Positions 43,195-55,000 of a stretch of 64,000 nt of DNA are shown here, one piece after another. Position 1 is the stretch's first letter. Each line of letters opens with the position of its first letter. The notes below the pieces were generated by a model that was not told where the DNA came from, made no database searches, and saw nothing but the letters and a program-made list of their open reading frames with translations. The translations under genes and the position numbers were made by a program. Source of the DNA: Pleurostoma richardsiae (taxonomy: Eukaryota; Ascomycota; Sordariomycetes; Calosphaeriales; Pleurostomataceae); the NCBI GenBank assembly GCA_030052745.1, contig JANBVO010000027.1:248001-312000 (forward strand), read 5' to 3'.

Positions 43195-43530
43195 GATGGT
43201 CCGTGCTTTGACACTGAGTAGAGCTTCTTCACTTGACACCCCGATTTGAGGGAACTGGTTGCTGAAACGTCGTGATCGGACCGGAGTGATCGGATCGGCA
43301 CGGAATACAGTAGCCCAAGCTTGACTCGGAGCGGAGTGCCAAGCGCTTTCTCCGATCTATCTCCGACAACCAGTCATGGTCCCCGGGAGCCTGCTTACAC
43401 TGAGTTGGGCAGGGAATTAATGAAATTTACCTTCAGCCTCCTGTTCACATGTTCTTTTGACTGAGTTGTCACAGACCGTCATTCACTCGGTGCTGTCACG
43501 AACAATAGGCAAAACCCCTGCAGTACCATC
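43195..43530. other. Bidirectional promoter, regulator and decarboxylase
   Basis: 336 bp between divergent starts, with the paired CGG element at 43277-43298 and further CGG/CCG triplets up to about 43365 (ACTCGGAGCGGAG, TCCGATC, CTCCGAC). Confidence 0.55.
43277..43298. promoter_or_regulatory. Paired CGG element between regulator and decarboxylase
   Basis: CGGACCGG at 43277-43284 and CGGATCGG at 43291-43298, separated by AGTGAT. It matches the element at 40794 in 20 of 22 positions. It lies 83-104 bases before the regulator ATG and 233-254 bases before the decarboxylase ATG, so it could control both. Inferred from the match. Confidence 0.6.
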
Positions 43531-45264
43531 ATGACGGTAACAAACCCGCCATCTACCTCTGTCAAGGTGGCCGAATACCTCTTTACACGTCTTCGACAAC
43601 TCGGCATCCGCTCCGTGTTCGGAGTGCCCGGGGACTACAACTTGAGCTTGCTAGACTACGTCGAGCCGTCAGGCCTCCATTGGGTTGGCAACTGCAACGA
43701 GCTGAATGCTGCATACGCGGCGGATGGCTATGCCAGAATCCACGGCGTCAGCGCGCTTATCACCACATTTGGCGTTGGCGAGCTCTCGGCCATAAATGGG
43801 ATCGCCGGCGCCTACGCCGAGAGGGTGGCGGTCGTCCACATCGTCGGCACGCCGTCGCGGGCGCTACAGGAGTCGCGGGCGCTCATGCACCACACCTTGG
43901 CCGACGGTGACTACCGCCGATTCGCGGCCATGCACTCACATGTCTCCGTGGCGCAAGCCAACTTGACCGATGTTCGGACGGCGGCGAAGCACATTGACTG
44001 GGTCCTAGAACAGGCCCTGGTGCATAGCCGTCCGGTCTATCTCGAGATCCCCGATGACGTCGTTGACGTCCCAGTGCTGGCACGGGGACTGGAGACGCCA
44101 ATCAGCCCGCTCCCTCTGCCCCTGACTCCGCAGCAGGAGGCTAGCATAGCCGACCGCGTCCTCGAGCGGATGTACGCGGCCAGGCGTCCACTGATCCTGG
44201 TTGATGGGGAGAGCAGGGCCGATGGCATCCTGGATCAGGTCGCCGGTCTCGTGAGAACTACCGGGTGGGACACCTGGACGACGACGTTCGGGAAGGGACT
44301 GGTTGACGAAGACCTGCTAAACGTCCACGGTATGTACGCCGGTCGTTACGGCGACGAGAAGACGAAGGCCTACTTCGACTCGGCGGACCTAGCCATCCAC
44401 CTCGGACCACACCATAGCGATACCAACTCGCACAACTTCACGACCCTCCCCAGCTCCGTAGTAACCGTGGCATTCACGGGGAGCAGCGTCCGCATTGGAA
44501 ACGAGACGTATCGCGATGTGCCGACCCGGCTCTTTCTCGCACGCCTCCTGGAGCGCATCGATGCCAGTCGCCTCGCCAAGGGCCAAGGGCCGCAGAAGGT
44601 CGTCGCAGATGTCGGTCCGCTCCCCAAGGAGAGCCAGATAACGCAGAAGCACTTCTACCGCGTTGCAAACAGCATCTTCCGCGCCGGAGACGTCGTCATG
44701 ACAGAGACTGGAACTGCCGCCCACGGCGGCCGCTCATTCGTCCTGCCACCGGGGACCCGACAGTTCTCCGCCGTGACTTGGCTGTCTATCGGATACATGC
44801 TCCCTGCGAGCCTGGGTGTCGGGCTGGCCCGGCAGGATGCCCACCAGTCTAAGCGCGCCCGGCAGGGCCGCGTCATCCTGTTCGTTGGCGACGGGAGCTT
44901 GCAGATGTCTGTTCAGGAGATCAGCACCATCATCAAAGAGCAGCTTGACGCCGTCATCTTCGTCATCAACAACGACGGGTATACGATCGAGCGCGCCATC
45001 CACGGCCGGAAGCAGGGTTACAACGACATTGCTCCCTGGAGGCACCCCGAGATGCTAAGCTTCTTTGGGGCGAGCAAGGAGCACGCGCGGGACAACAACT
45101 TCCAGGCGAGGACGTGGGGTGAGCTGGAGGAGGTGCTGGCGAAGCCCCAGATTCGCACCGGCAGGGGCGTTCGAGCGGTCGAGGTGTTCATGGACCGCGA
45201 GGACTGCCAAGGCAGCCTTCTGGGCCTGTTGCAGAAGCAGTTGAAAGAAGAAGCAACAGTATGA
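43531..45264 (+). CDS. Thiamine-diphosphate 2-oxoacid decarboxylase (pyruvate/phenylpyruvate decarboxylase type)
   Basis: Decarboxylates 2-oxoacids to aldehydes with thiamine diphosphate and Mg2+, cytosolic, 577 aa, single exon. Seen: catalytic Glu57 in GNCNELNAAYAADGYAR, the His120-His121 pair in MHHTLADGDYRRF, and the cofactor motif Gly453-Asp-Gly-Ser ... NNDGYTIE. FGVPGDYNLSLLD at the N-terminus is typical of the whole family. Pyruvate, indolepyruvate and phenylpyruvate decarboxylases cannot be told apart safely from the sequence. The neighbouring aminotransferase favours an aromatic or branched 2-oxoacid (Aro10-like role). It is divergent from the Zn2Cys6 gene with a shared promoter. Confidence 0.92.
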   Translation: MTVTNPPSTSVKVAEYLFTRLRQLGIRSVFGVPGDYNLSLLDYVEPSGLHWVGNCNELNAAYAADGYARIHGVSALITTFGVGELSAINGIAGAYAERVAVVHIVGTPSRALQESRALMHHTLADGDYRRFAAMHSHVSVAQANLTDVRTAAKHIDWVLEQALVHSRPVYLEIPDDVVDVPVLARGLETPISPLPLPLTPQQEASIADRVLERMYAARRPLILVDGESRADGILDQVAGLVRTTGWDTWTTTFGKGLVDEDLLNVHGMYAGRYGDEKTKAYFDSADLAIHLGPHHSDTNSHNFTTLPSSVVTVAFTGSSVRIGNETYRDVPTRLFLARLLERIDASRLAKGQGPQKVVADVGPLPKESQITQKHFYRVANSIFRAGDVVMTETGTAAHGGRSFVLPPGTRQFSAVTWLSIGYMLPASLGVGLARQDAHQSKRARQGRVILFVGDGSLQMSVQEISTIIKEQLDAVIFVINNDGYTIERAIHGRKQGYNDIAPWRHPEMLSFFGASKEHARDNNFQARTWGELEEVLAKPQIRTGRGVRAVEVFMDREDCQGSLLGLLQKQLKEEATV

Positions 45265-46335
45265 CACCTGTAGACTTCTGGAGCCGCCCAACGACGGAGA
45301 GAGTGTAATTACCCTGAGATGAGGTCAGAGTTCGACACCAGAACTAGGCCGGAGCCAGCCTCGTAGTTGTAGGGAATCTGAACAGCAATAGATCCGGAGA
45401 TCGAACTGCAACTTACAAATGTGAGACTTGTGGAGCCGACCTCGAGGATCGAGAGTTTTATCCAACCAGGGTCAGAGGCGAGTAAGAAGGAGATCAAAGG
45501 CGACGGTTGTGTCGAGACCGAGACCATTCAGCCCCACTACGGTGAGAAGGACCACATCGGAGAGCTCACTGAAAATAACGGTGTTGTACCTTGTACTACT
45601 AATAAGATACGCATTGGTGTTTATCGGATTAGATTGATTGGTTTACTAACTTATTGACGTGAGAAAGAGTAACTTTGCATTATTGTACCTAACTTCAGTA
45701 AATAGCATCTTCAGCCGGGATGCCCAAAACGGAGCTCTGGGACTGTATCACAGGCCCGTGCGACACTCACTGTGGCTCAGGTTAAAGCAGCATTAGCTTA
45801 CAGCGTAGTACGAACTTGAATAAGGAGGCAAATCTTCAAAGTCTAGATTGAGGTGTCACACTTACCAGTCCCAGTAGTTCAACTTTCCGAGTCCTTCTCC
45901 ACGACTTCGACGCGGGGAACATCCAGAGCCATGGTCAAGCCAATGGCAATGAGCCACTAGCGGAACAATATCAAGATAAAGCCGTCTGACTGCAATTTAG
46001 CCGTCTTGGAGATTCTGCTGTTGAAGTACCCGCCCAATGACGGTGCTCGGAGGGAGGGGCTCGCAGGGAGGTTGACATGCCAAGACGGTTCATAGCAGGG
46101 GTAGCATCTGGTATGGAGGCCTATAGGGCAAACTGTTCGTAAACTCTTCTCCAAGCCCCGCAGTACCAGAATGCTCACGTACCGGGCTAACCCCTGCATT
46201 GTACTGCGCGCCAAGCGCGGCCGGCGCGGAAGTAAGCAAATCAAATCAAATACTGTTGTTGTAGGTAGCCGTTGAGCGATTCTTTGGACAGTCCTACGCG
46301 ATTGATTCCTTAGTTACTTCTGAGTAATTATTTAC
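45265..46335. other. Intergenic, last normal-composition stretch
   Basis: About 1.1 kb after the decarboxylase and before the AT-rich block. Short frames only, none convincing. Composition is still mixed, and the change to AT-rich sequence comes just after 46440. Confidence 0.5.
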
Positions 46336-46435
46336 CAACCCTGGGCCAGTCCCGGGTAGTTAACTCTTAGCCAGTCCCGGGCAATTTATTCTTAACTAGT
46401 CCTGGGTAAGTCCTAAGCTAATCTTAGGCGATTAA
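46336..46435. repeat. 25-bp tandem repeats with CCCGGG core at the edge of the AT-rich block
   Basis: Related decamers CAGTCCCGGG (46347), CAGTCCCGGG (46372) and TAGTCCTGGG (46397) are exactly 25 bases apart, with similar TTAACTCTTAGC-like spacers. A partial copy, CAACCCTGGG, lies at 46336, and degenerate copies follow near 46408 and 46420. They sit at the junction of normal and AT-rich sequence and may be subterminal repeats of a mobile element. Confidence 0.5.
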
Positions 46436-46439
46436 CTTC

Positions 46440-49400
46440 TTCGTCGGTTTTATCGAAATATAGAACTATTATAAGACGAACGATTTAATATTAAGAAGTA
46501 AATAAACTTAGATAAAAGTAAAGGATTAAAGAACTAATATAAAAGAATACTTTATAACGTTTAAATTACCGTAAAAAAACTACTATTAAATAATAATAAC
46601 TTTAAAAGTCCGTATTAATATTAAGTTGTTCTTTTTAAATATAAGTTAAAAAATTATCGACTTCGTTACTAGTAGTATTAATAGTAAATTAGGTTTCGTA
46701 TTAATTAATTTTAATCCGATTATAAATTAACGATATTACCGTATTTATATAATATCGTTTAATAACGGTTTAAGAAATATAACCGGTATTACTTATAAAA
46801 ATACGAGGTATAATAACTTTTTTTTACTTTTACTATTAATTAAAAGTAAATTATATAGGATATTAGAAGTAAAATAGTACTAAAAGAACTTATTAACTTA
46901 TATTTAAACTAAGAAGGCTAATAAAGAAAACTTTAAAGGTATAATACTTTATAATAAATTAACGATAAGTTTTATCGACGTTAGTTTTATCTTTAAGCTT
47001 TTATTTTCCGGTTAAAAGGTATTCCCTTTTATAAACCTTCTCCGTCGTATTAAACGTAAAGAGTAAAATTATTTAAACTTTAATAAGATTTTAAAGGAAT
47101 AACTTTATAAAGACGTTTTTTTTTATATTAATATTCGAAATTACTTTTTCTTTTATAATAATATCCTCTTATAAAGTAAAAACTATAAGATTAATTTAAT
47201 CTCTTTCGAAAGTAATAACTACTTAAACATATAAGTAAATATAATAGTAGTAATTAAAAAGGGAGATAAGTTAGAATTATTTACTTATAAATATTTCTTT
47301 AATCTTTATATTATATATAACGCGTATTATAAAGATTAACGTATTTATATTCTACTTTATTTTAAAGTATATCGTTATTTCGATAGTTCTTTATAGTAAT
47401 CCGTATATAGTAGACGTAAAAACGAATACTAATAGATATTAATGTCTTTCGAAAGTAGAAAGCGTGAGGATTACGATAGGAAAAAAATATAATAACGAAA
47501 TAAAGGCGAAATAAAGACGAATAACGGTTTCGATAGAAGTTTATTCGAATTAATAAAACGGTATAAAGTTAAAGTTATATAGAACTAATTAAAATAAAAA
47601 ATACTATAACTTTAAATAAGGGAATATTATAAAGATAATTTTAAATACGTTTAAAATATATTATAAAAATAAAAATATAAAATAAAGCGACTTCCGTATT
47701 TAATTAAAAAAAATTATCTTAAAGAACTATAATAATATAAAGCTTTCATTAAAAAATCGATAGTTATTAGACTTCGTTTACTTTTTTTCCTACTTCTTTT
47801 ACTTTTTTTTCTAACGTAATATTATTTCTTTTTTAATCTTTAACGTTAATTTCGACTATTAGTTTTTTTTTAAGCCGGTTATTCTTAAGTTTAATAGTTT
47901 ACATTTAGTTCGTTTTTATATAAAGTTTTTCCTATATATAAGTTAATTAGTTAATAATTAATAATAATAATATAAAGATAATCCTAAACTTATATATATT
48001 TAAACGTTACTAAGTAGTTTCTTTAAATACGTTAACTTAAGTAAAATCTTCTCTTTAATATAATATATAATCTTATTTCGAAGGACTAAATAAAATCGTT
48101 TAAATAATCGTAACTTATCGAAATCTTCGTAATTATTAAACTTAACTTGTTCTATTCTTAGATTTTTAAGCTTTTAATTATATTATTCTTTTATTTTAAC
48201 TAATAAATAAGTCTTAAAATCTATATCTTTAATAAGTCCTATTATTTCGACGAAAACTAATAAGTCAATAGGGATCTTCTAATTACAAACTTTTATTAAG
48301 TTAAAGAAATAATAATTATAAAATAACTAACCGTAAATAATATAAAGCCGATTACGTTAGAATCGAATTTTATAATTATTCTAAATATAAACGAAATCGA
48401 AAAACTCTTCCCGAAATATATCTTCGTAGATAACGTATAGGGTAATCTAATCCTCGAATATACTCTTATTAAAATCTCTTTCCTTTTTTAATTCCTTAAA
48501 GTAATTACGTTACTATCGTAAGTAATAATAAAGTATGTTCTTTTATATTTTTTCGATTTTAACGTTTTTAATATTTATTATTATCTTATACGAATTTTTT
48601 AATCTTAATCCTTATTCGAAATCTTATTCCTTCTACCTAACTTTACCTTCGGAACGTAAGGCGAAATTCTAATACGTAGTAGCAACTAGTAGTATTTCTG
48701 TACCGAAATCGGTTTAAACAAATTAAAAACGAATACCGTATTTTCTAACTGTATTTAAATATTACTTGAGAATATTAATAGTAATTATATTAGAATATCT
48801 TACGTAAAACTATATAATATAACGGGAATAAATATTTATAACTATATAAATCTTAAATCTAAAGTTTTTAAGTTTATCGTATTTATCGATATATTATTAA
48901 TAATTAAACTTTAATATTAAAAATTAACTTCTATTTTTCCGTATTATTTTTTTTCGTATATTTATTATATTTAAAAATATATATCTATAAATTTCGTAAA
49001 GAAAGTCGCGAAATACTTAAAACCGTTTACGTTAACGAAAAAAGATAAATAATATTCGCCGGCCGTAACTTATTAAAATATTCGACTAGTTAGTTATAAA
49101 TAAAAAAACTTCTATAGTTTTCTCTAGAAAAGTAAAACGTTCTTTTAAGTTATTAATCTTCTATTTCTAACTACGATTAAAGCGGATTCGTTATAAACTT
49201 ACTTTCGAAATAGAAAATTCTTTTCGTTATAAAACGATAAGAAGTTATTTCTTAGTTAATTTAATATAAAATATATAATCTTCGATCTTCTAAATAAGCT
49301 CTAATATTTCGATAGTCCGTTATTATTATAAAATAAACTCCTATTTTTATATCCGTATTAATAATATAGTAAGATTAATTTTAATACTAAATTTATTATT

Positions 49401-50982
49401 AAGTACGTTTTAAATTAATCGTCTAAATATTCCCCCTTAATACTATTTTATAATAAATAAACGATATTTATTTTCGTCGATTATATAACGTAGTCGTAAT
49501 ATTTTAAATACATAGTAAAATAGAAAGAAAAATAACGAAGTTAATAGTATTAAATAAGTTATAAATAACTTCTTTACTACTTATATTTAATTAAATATTA
49601 CTTATCTAACCGACGTTTTCTTAACTAATAATCGTCTCTTAACCGACCGGCGCCTCCTTAATTAATGAACGTTTTTTTATTAAGTAACCGGTAATTATTT
49701 CTTAACTAACTAACGTTTCTATAACTAATAAACGTCTTTTTATTAAACGGCCGGCGATTACCTTTTAACCGGCCGACGCTTTCCTAATTACTAAACCCCT
49801 TCTTATTAAATAACTAGTAATCGTTTTTTAACCGACCGACGATTTTATTAGTTATAAAACGTTTTTTTTAGTTAACAAACGTTTTCTTATTAAAAAGTCG
49901 ATAATAAAGATTAATTAATTAAAAGAAACGTTAATTAGTTAAAGAAAACTTAATTATAGAAAATCAAGATAAAAATTACTAACGAAAATTAAAGAAAAAG
50001 AAAAAAAAAAACTATATAAGTAATAAAATTAAACGCTTTTCTTTATAATCCGTAACTTAAAAAGAAACTGTTTAACTATTTCGGTCGGATTTAAATAAGA
50101 TTAAAGCTTAAAAACTAAACAGTCGAACGGTCTTCGAGCTTACGATAGTTTTATTTTAATTTCCAATTAAAGAATAAAATTACTAGTAAAATAATTAGTA
50201 TAAAGTTTTTTCTTCGGAGTTTTCTTTATTAATTTCTATTTACTATCTTCTTATATTAAAATAAAACTTTATTCTTTCGTCTTATATAAAACTCCGGACG
50301 TAGAAATAAATAACGTAAAATTTTAATCCTTAATTTTCTTTATAAATAATATATTAAACTTATCTTTAATTAATTAACTTACTACTAGTTACAATAAATA
50401 TACTTCGAATTTATATTAATTATAAAGTTATAATAAAGTTTAATAATTCCCGTCCTTATATCGATATTTAGTTCCTTTCAAGTAATACTAACCGATATAT
50501 ATAAATAAAATTTAGTAGTAAAGTTTATAGCGAAAAAGTAAATAAGAAATAATTTTCCTATAATTAGCTTCTTAATTCGGTAAATAGTTAAGGAGTTTCT
50601 TTTTATTAATTTTATAAAGTCTATTAAAAATTATTTATCCTTCTTTACGTTTAAATTATACTTAAACTACGTTTAAATATCTACTTCTACGAAAAAAAAA
50701 AAACAATATAATATAATAATATTATTATAGTAATATAATAAAATCGAATCTTAATTTAAAAATAAGTTTATAAACGTACGTAACTAATTTTAAACTTAGT
50801 AACTAATTTCTATAAACGATATCGTAAAGATATCTTCTATCTTTTAAATTATATTTTATATTAACTTAAACTTTACTTTCTTATAAAGCCTGTTATTTAT
50901 TTCTAATTAATTAATTCCCTATAGTAAAAACTTAATTTCCGTACTAACTAATCGTCTACTATTTCCGACGTCTCTTCGTTTT
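46440..50982. repeat. AT-rich, RIP-mutated block, element type not identified
   Basis: About 4.5 kb with very low GC, almost no CpA, many TpA and residual CpG, and no intact frame. It looks like one or more repeats destroyed by repeat-induced point mutation. A tandem repeat region lies at 49607-49895. I could not identify the original element. Confidence 0.7.
49607..49895. repeat. 63-bp higher-order tandem repeat inside RIP-mutated sequence
   Basis: Units that start TAACCGACC or TAACTAATA recur every 19-22 bases, mostly in the order 22, 22, 19, which gives a 63-bp higher-order unit (for example starts at 49659, 49722, 49785). About fourteen small units. 63 is 21 codons, so it may be the relic of a repeat-containing protein gene. 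Confidence 0.5.
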
Positions 50983-51228
50983 TGTTACAATACTCTGGGT
51001 GCTCCCCTAAGGAGCACTTGGACCTGTCTAGCACGTAAGGCGCCAAGCCTAGCCTTATATAAGGCAGGCCTGGTAGATAGATATCCCAGATAGAGAATTA
51101 AGCTCTTACCATTATATTACCTGATATCCTGACTTGAACGTTATACCTTAGTCTATGTAGACTCCCACGCAGTCAGTTTTGACTGCCTGCGTACTAACCT
51201 AAGTAATAAGAACTAATTTATTATAGTA
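50983..51228 (+). repeat. LTR-like repeat copy 1, almost free of RIP
   Basis: 246 bp, begins TGTTACAATA and ends TTATTATAGTA. It has three RIP-mutated copies of exactly the same length at 51841, 62135 and 62993. This copy keeps its C and G residues (normal GC), while both flanks are AT-rich and mutated. It is the left end of the tandem array. Confidence 0.8.
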
Positions 51229-51840
51229 GTTTTTATATTAATTAAATATTATTATAAAATCTAAGAAAACGAAGTTTAAGTTATTTAAATTAATTAAATT
51301 AACCTCTATTACGTACTGAAATACGAACGGAAAGCTTAATATTTATATTTCTTTTTTAACTAATTACTTTTCTTTAACTATTAACTTTTCTTTAACTAAA
51401 GTTTTGTCTTTAATTACTAATTTCTTTATTTTTTTCTTCTTAATAATTTTCTTTTAAAAAATAAAAGATAATATTATATTTAATAAATAATATTTCCTTT
51501 TAATAACCGAATCCGAAATATTTACGTCGTCGATAATATTTAATTCCTTTTCTTTAATTATAATCGACGTTAAAACGTAATATAGTTTTTTTAACTATTA
51601 TTAAATATTTTAAAAGTAATTAAAATCGATTTATTATTTTAACGTTTACGTTTTAAAAATTAATACGTTCGTAATTTTATTTTTACTATTAATATTAAAG
51701 ATTTATAATTAAAATTAAAGTTAACGATTAATAATAAAAAAATTAACGATATTTAAGTATTTAATAAAATTACTAATTAAAACTTTAAAAAATACGTTTT
51801 AAACCGATAATTCGTTTTAAAAAAACTTAATTAACATTTT
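51229..51840. repeat. 612-bp spacer between LTR-like copies 1 and 2
   Basis: RIP-mutated sequence with an equally long homologous copy at 62381-62992. The two copies align without gaps as far as I compared them and differ by transitions. Perhaps the internal remnant of a deleted element. Confidence 0.65.
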
Positions 51841-52086
51841 TATTATAATACTTTAAGTATTTCCTTAAAGAATATTTAAATTTATTTAATACGTAAAACG
51901 TTAAATCTAGTTTTATATAAAGTAAACTTAATAGATAGATATTCTAAATAGAAAATTAAGTTTTTATTATTATATTACTTAATATTCTAACTTAAATGTT
52001 ATATTTTAGTTTATATAAATTCTTACGTAGTTAATTTTAACTATTTACGTATTAATTTAAATAATAAAAATTAATTTATTATAGTA
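51841..52086 (+). repeat. LTR-like repeat copy 2, RIP-mutated
   Basis: 246 bp, begins TATTATAATA and ends TTATTATAGTA. Differences from copy 1 are nearly all C-to-T or G-to-A. Probable 5' LTR of the element that follows. Confidence 0.75.
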
Positions 52087-55000
52087 AGTAATATTTACGA
52101 TTAATATCGAACTAACCTTTTTTTTAGTTTTCGTTATCCTAAAAAAAATAACCTTCTTATATTAAAACTAGTTATTATAAATAATTACGTCGATAGTAAT
52201 AACTTAAAAAATATTAAACGTAATAGTATTCGTTACTAAAATAATATTTAATATTATTATTATATAATCGGCTCGGTAACTATTATTTCTATAACGTTAA
52301 TCCGTTTAGTCGGTTAGTTAATAATTCGATAAACGTAATAATTTTTATAATTAAACTTACGATTTAAGTTAAATTATTAAATTATCGATTAAAAATAGTA
52401 ATAAAAACGTTATTATTAACGAAATAGTTAATAATAATATTTACCGAATAATTATTTTATAATTACTTTATACCCGTAACTTATTAAATTTAAAGAAATT
52501 TACGTTTATATTTAAAATAATTAATAAACGATTAACGTTATAGTTATTTTTAACACCGATTAAATTAAATTTAAAGTCGTAGTTTTTTTATCGGTAAATT
52601 TAAAAAGAAATAGTTACTTATTTAAAGTTATAAGGAAACTAAAACGACTTCGAAACGTACTCTCTACGAAAAACGACGAGGAAATTAAATAAACTATTAA
52701 AGCCGTTTTAATTACTTTTCGACATCTCGAAAAATAAAAGTAAATCGAAAATCTATCGTTTAACCTTATAAAAGAACCTTTAAAAACCTTAAGAGAAATA
52801 ATATCGGTAATACGAACATTATTACCGACATTAAAACCGATAATATCGTAGTTAAGTCGAACGATTTATTTATTAAAAGGAACGTTAATTTTATTTTAAT
52901 TCGAAAAAGTAAACGAAATAAAGGTATTAAATAATTAACGGAGTATATTAAACTTTTCGAATTAATAGTTACTTTTAATAACGGAAATTACTTCCTTATA
53001 AAATCCTTAATTAAATATCGAAAATTTAAACGACTAGTTTTTATCTTTATAATAATTACTGATAATAAATAATAAAAACCGAACTTAAAAATTTAATATT
53101 AAAGAAAAAATTAACGTTAACGTAAATTTAACTATAATATATTTTTATATCGAAGTTAATAAATTATAACGATTAATTTACTTAACGAATATTTCGGTAT
53201 CGTTAAATTAACTAATAGTTATAATAGATTTAGTAGTAATTATAACGGCGATAATGTAAAATTATAAGAATCTTATAAAAGAATTTAAAAAATAAAGGTA
53301 AAATATTATAATAATAAATATAGTAACTAGATAATTAATTATAACGATATTAATAATAAATTTAAATAATTAAAAAATTTTCGATATTAAACTATATTAA
53401 TTTAACGTAAAAAAATAAAATAAAGAATTAATCTTCGTTAACGGTAAAACTATTATCTTTCGGAACTTAATACTTTTTAAAAATATCGTTAATAACGTTA
53501 TTAAAGATAATGTTCGAAAAGTAAAGTTTATTAAAAAGTTAAACTTATTATTTTATAGTAAAATTTAAATATAATACGTATAATTATTTTTACCCGTTAA
53601 GTAAAACTACTTAAAAAATAATTTTAATAACTAATTCGTCGTTTTTTATAAACGATTTAGAATTCGACTAGCGGAATCCGAGTTTTAATTTAAAAAATAC
53701 CGTTATACTCGCGAAGATATTTATAACGACGTTAGTTTTTCTACGTTTACGTATAAATACTTTCGATATATTTGAGCTTAAGGCGATATTACTAATTAAT
53801 AATTTATTTTCCGATTTCGAAGTTAAATATATATAAAACTAAAAAAATACTTATTTAAATTATAATTAAACGTATTAATTTCGGAATATTTTCTTAGTAA
53901 AGAAATATAATAGTACGTATTCCGAGAAAAATATTTCGAAAAAGAAACCCTTAATATATTTAACTTTAAAAATAAACGTTACGTTAACGTTACCGAATAC
54001 GTATCTAAAAATAATTCTAACGACGGAAAAATTAACGTTAACTAAAATAAAGACCGATATAATTGTAATGAACGAAGTAAATTCGTTAGAAATTTAATTA
54101 ACCGTTACGAATATTCGACTAGAATTAACTATTAATAACGTAATTAAAACGATAAAAATAACTAATATAACGAAAACTATAATAACCGATAAAGTAACTT
54201 TAAACGTTATAATTATAACCAATCGAGATATAACAACCGTTTTATAAAATAAAATAACTATTTTAAAAAACGTCTTACGTACCGAAAACGTCGATACGAT
54301 AAATATAATACGTTCGTTAAACGTAAACGAAACTACGTTTATTATAACGAAACGTTCGTCTAAAAAGACGATAAAAACGTTTAAAAACGTATAAACTAAT
54401 TATACGAAAATAATTATATTTATATTAATCGAAGAAAAATTTCGCTTAATAACGTAAAAGACGAAGAAAACGAAAAAGTAAAATATTTCGAAGTCGAAAT
54501 TATTTATTTTATAAATTTTAAAGATAAACGTAAGATTTTTTACTAAGAAAAACGTAACCGAAGTAAAATTAAACTATAAACGTATCGAACGTATTATACC
54601 GAATTTTACTTCTAAAATACCTTATTCGATTATATTTTATAATAAAAATCTTATAAGTAACTATTATAACCGAAAAAACTAATAAGTTAAGTAAAATAAA
54701 AGTTTAATATAATATTAAAAATATTCGTAATAATATTAAATACGTTAAACTAGTTTATAATTTAAACTACTAAACTAGTAGAAACGTAAAATAACTATAA
54801 TTTTACTTATAACGTAGAAGGCGAAACGAATTTCGTAATATTTAAACTACGTTTCGAAATAGATTAAATTATCGAAACTAACGTTAGATTTAATAGTAAT
54901 TTTTAAAACCTTAATAAACGAACGTATTTAAAGATCGTTATTAAGAACGACTTTAAAGCTTTTAAAGTCGAAGTTTATAAGGATATTAAATATAGTACTA

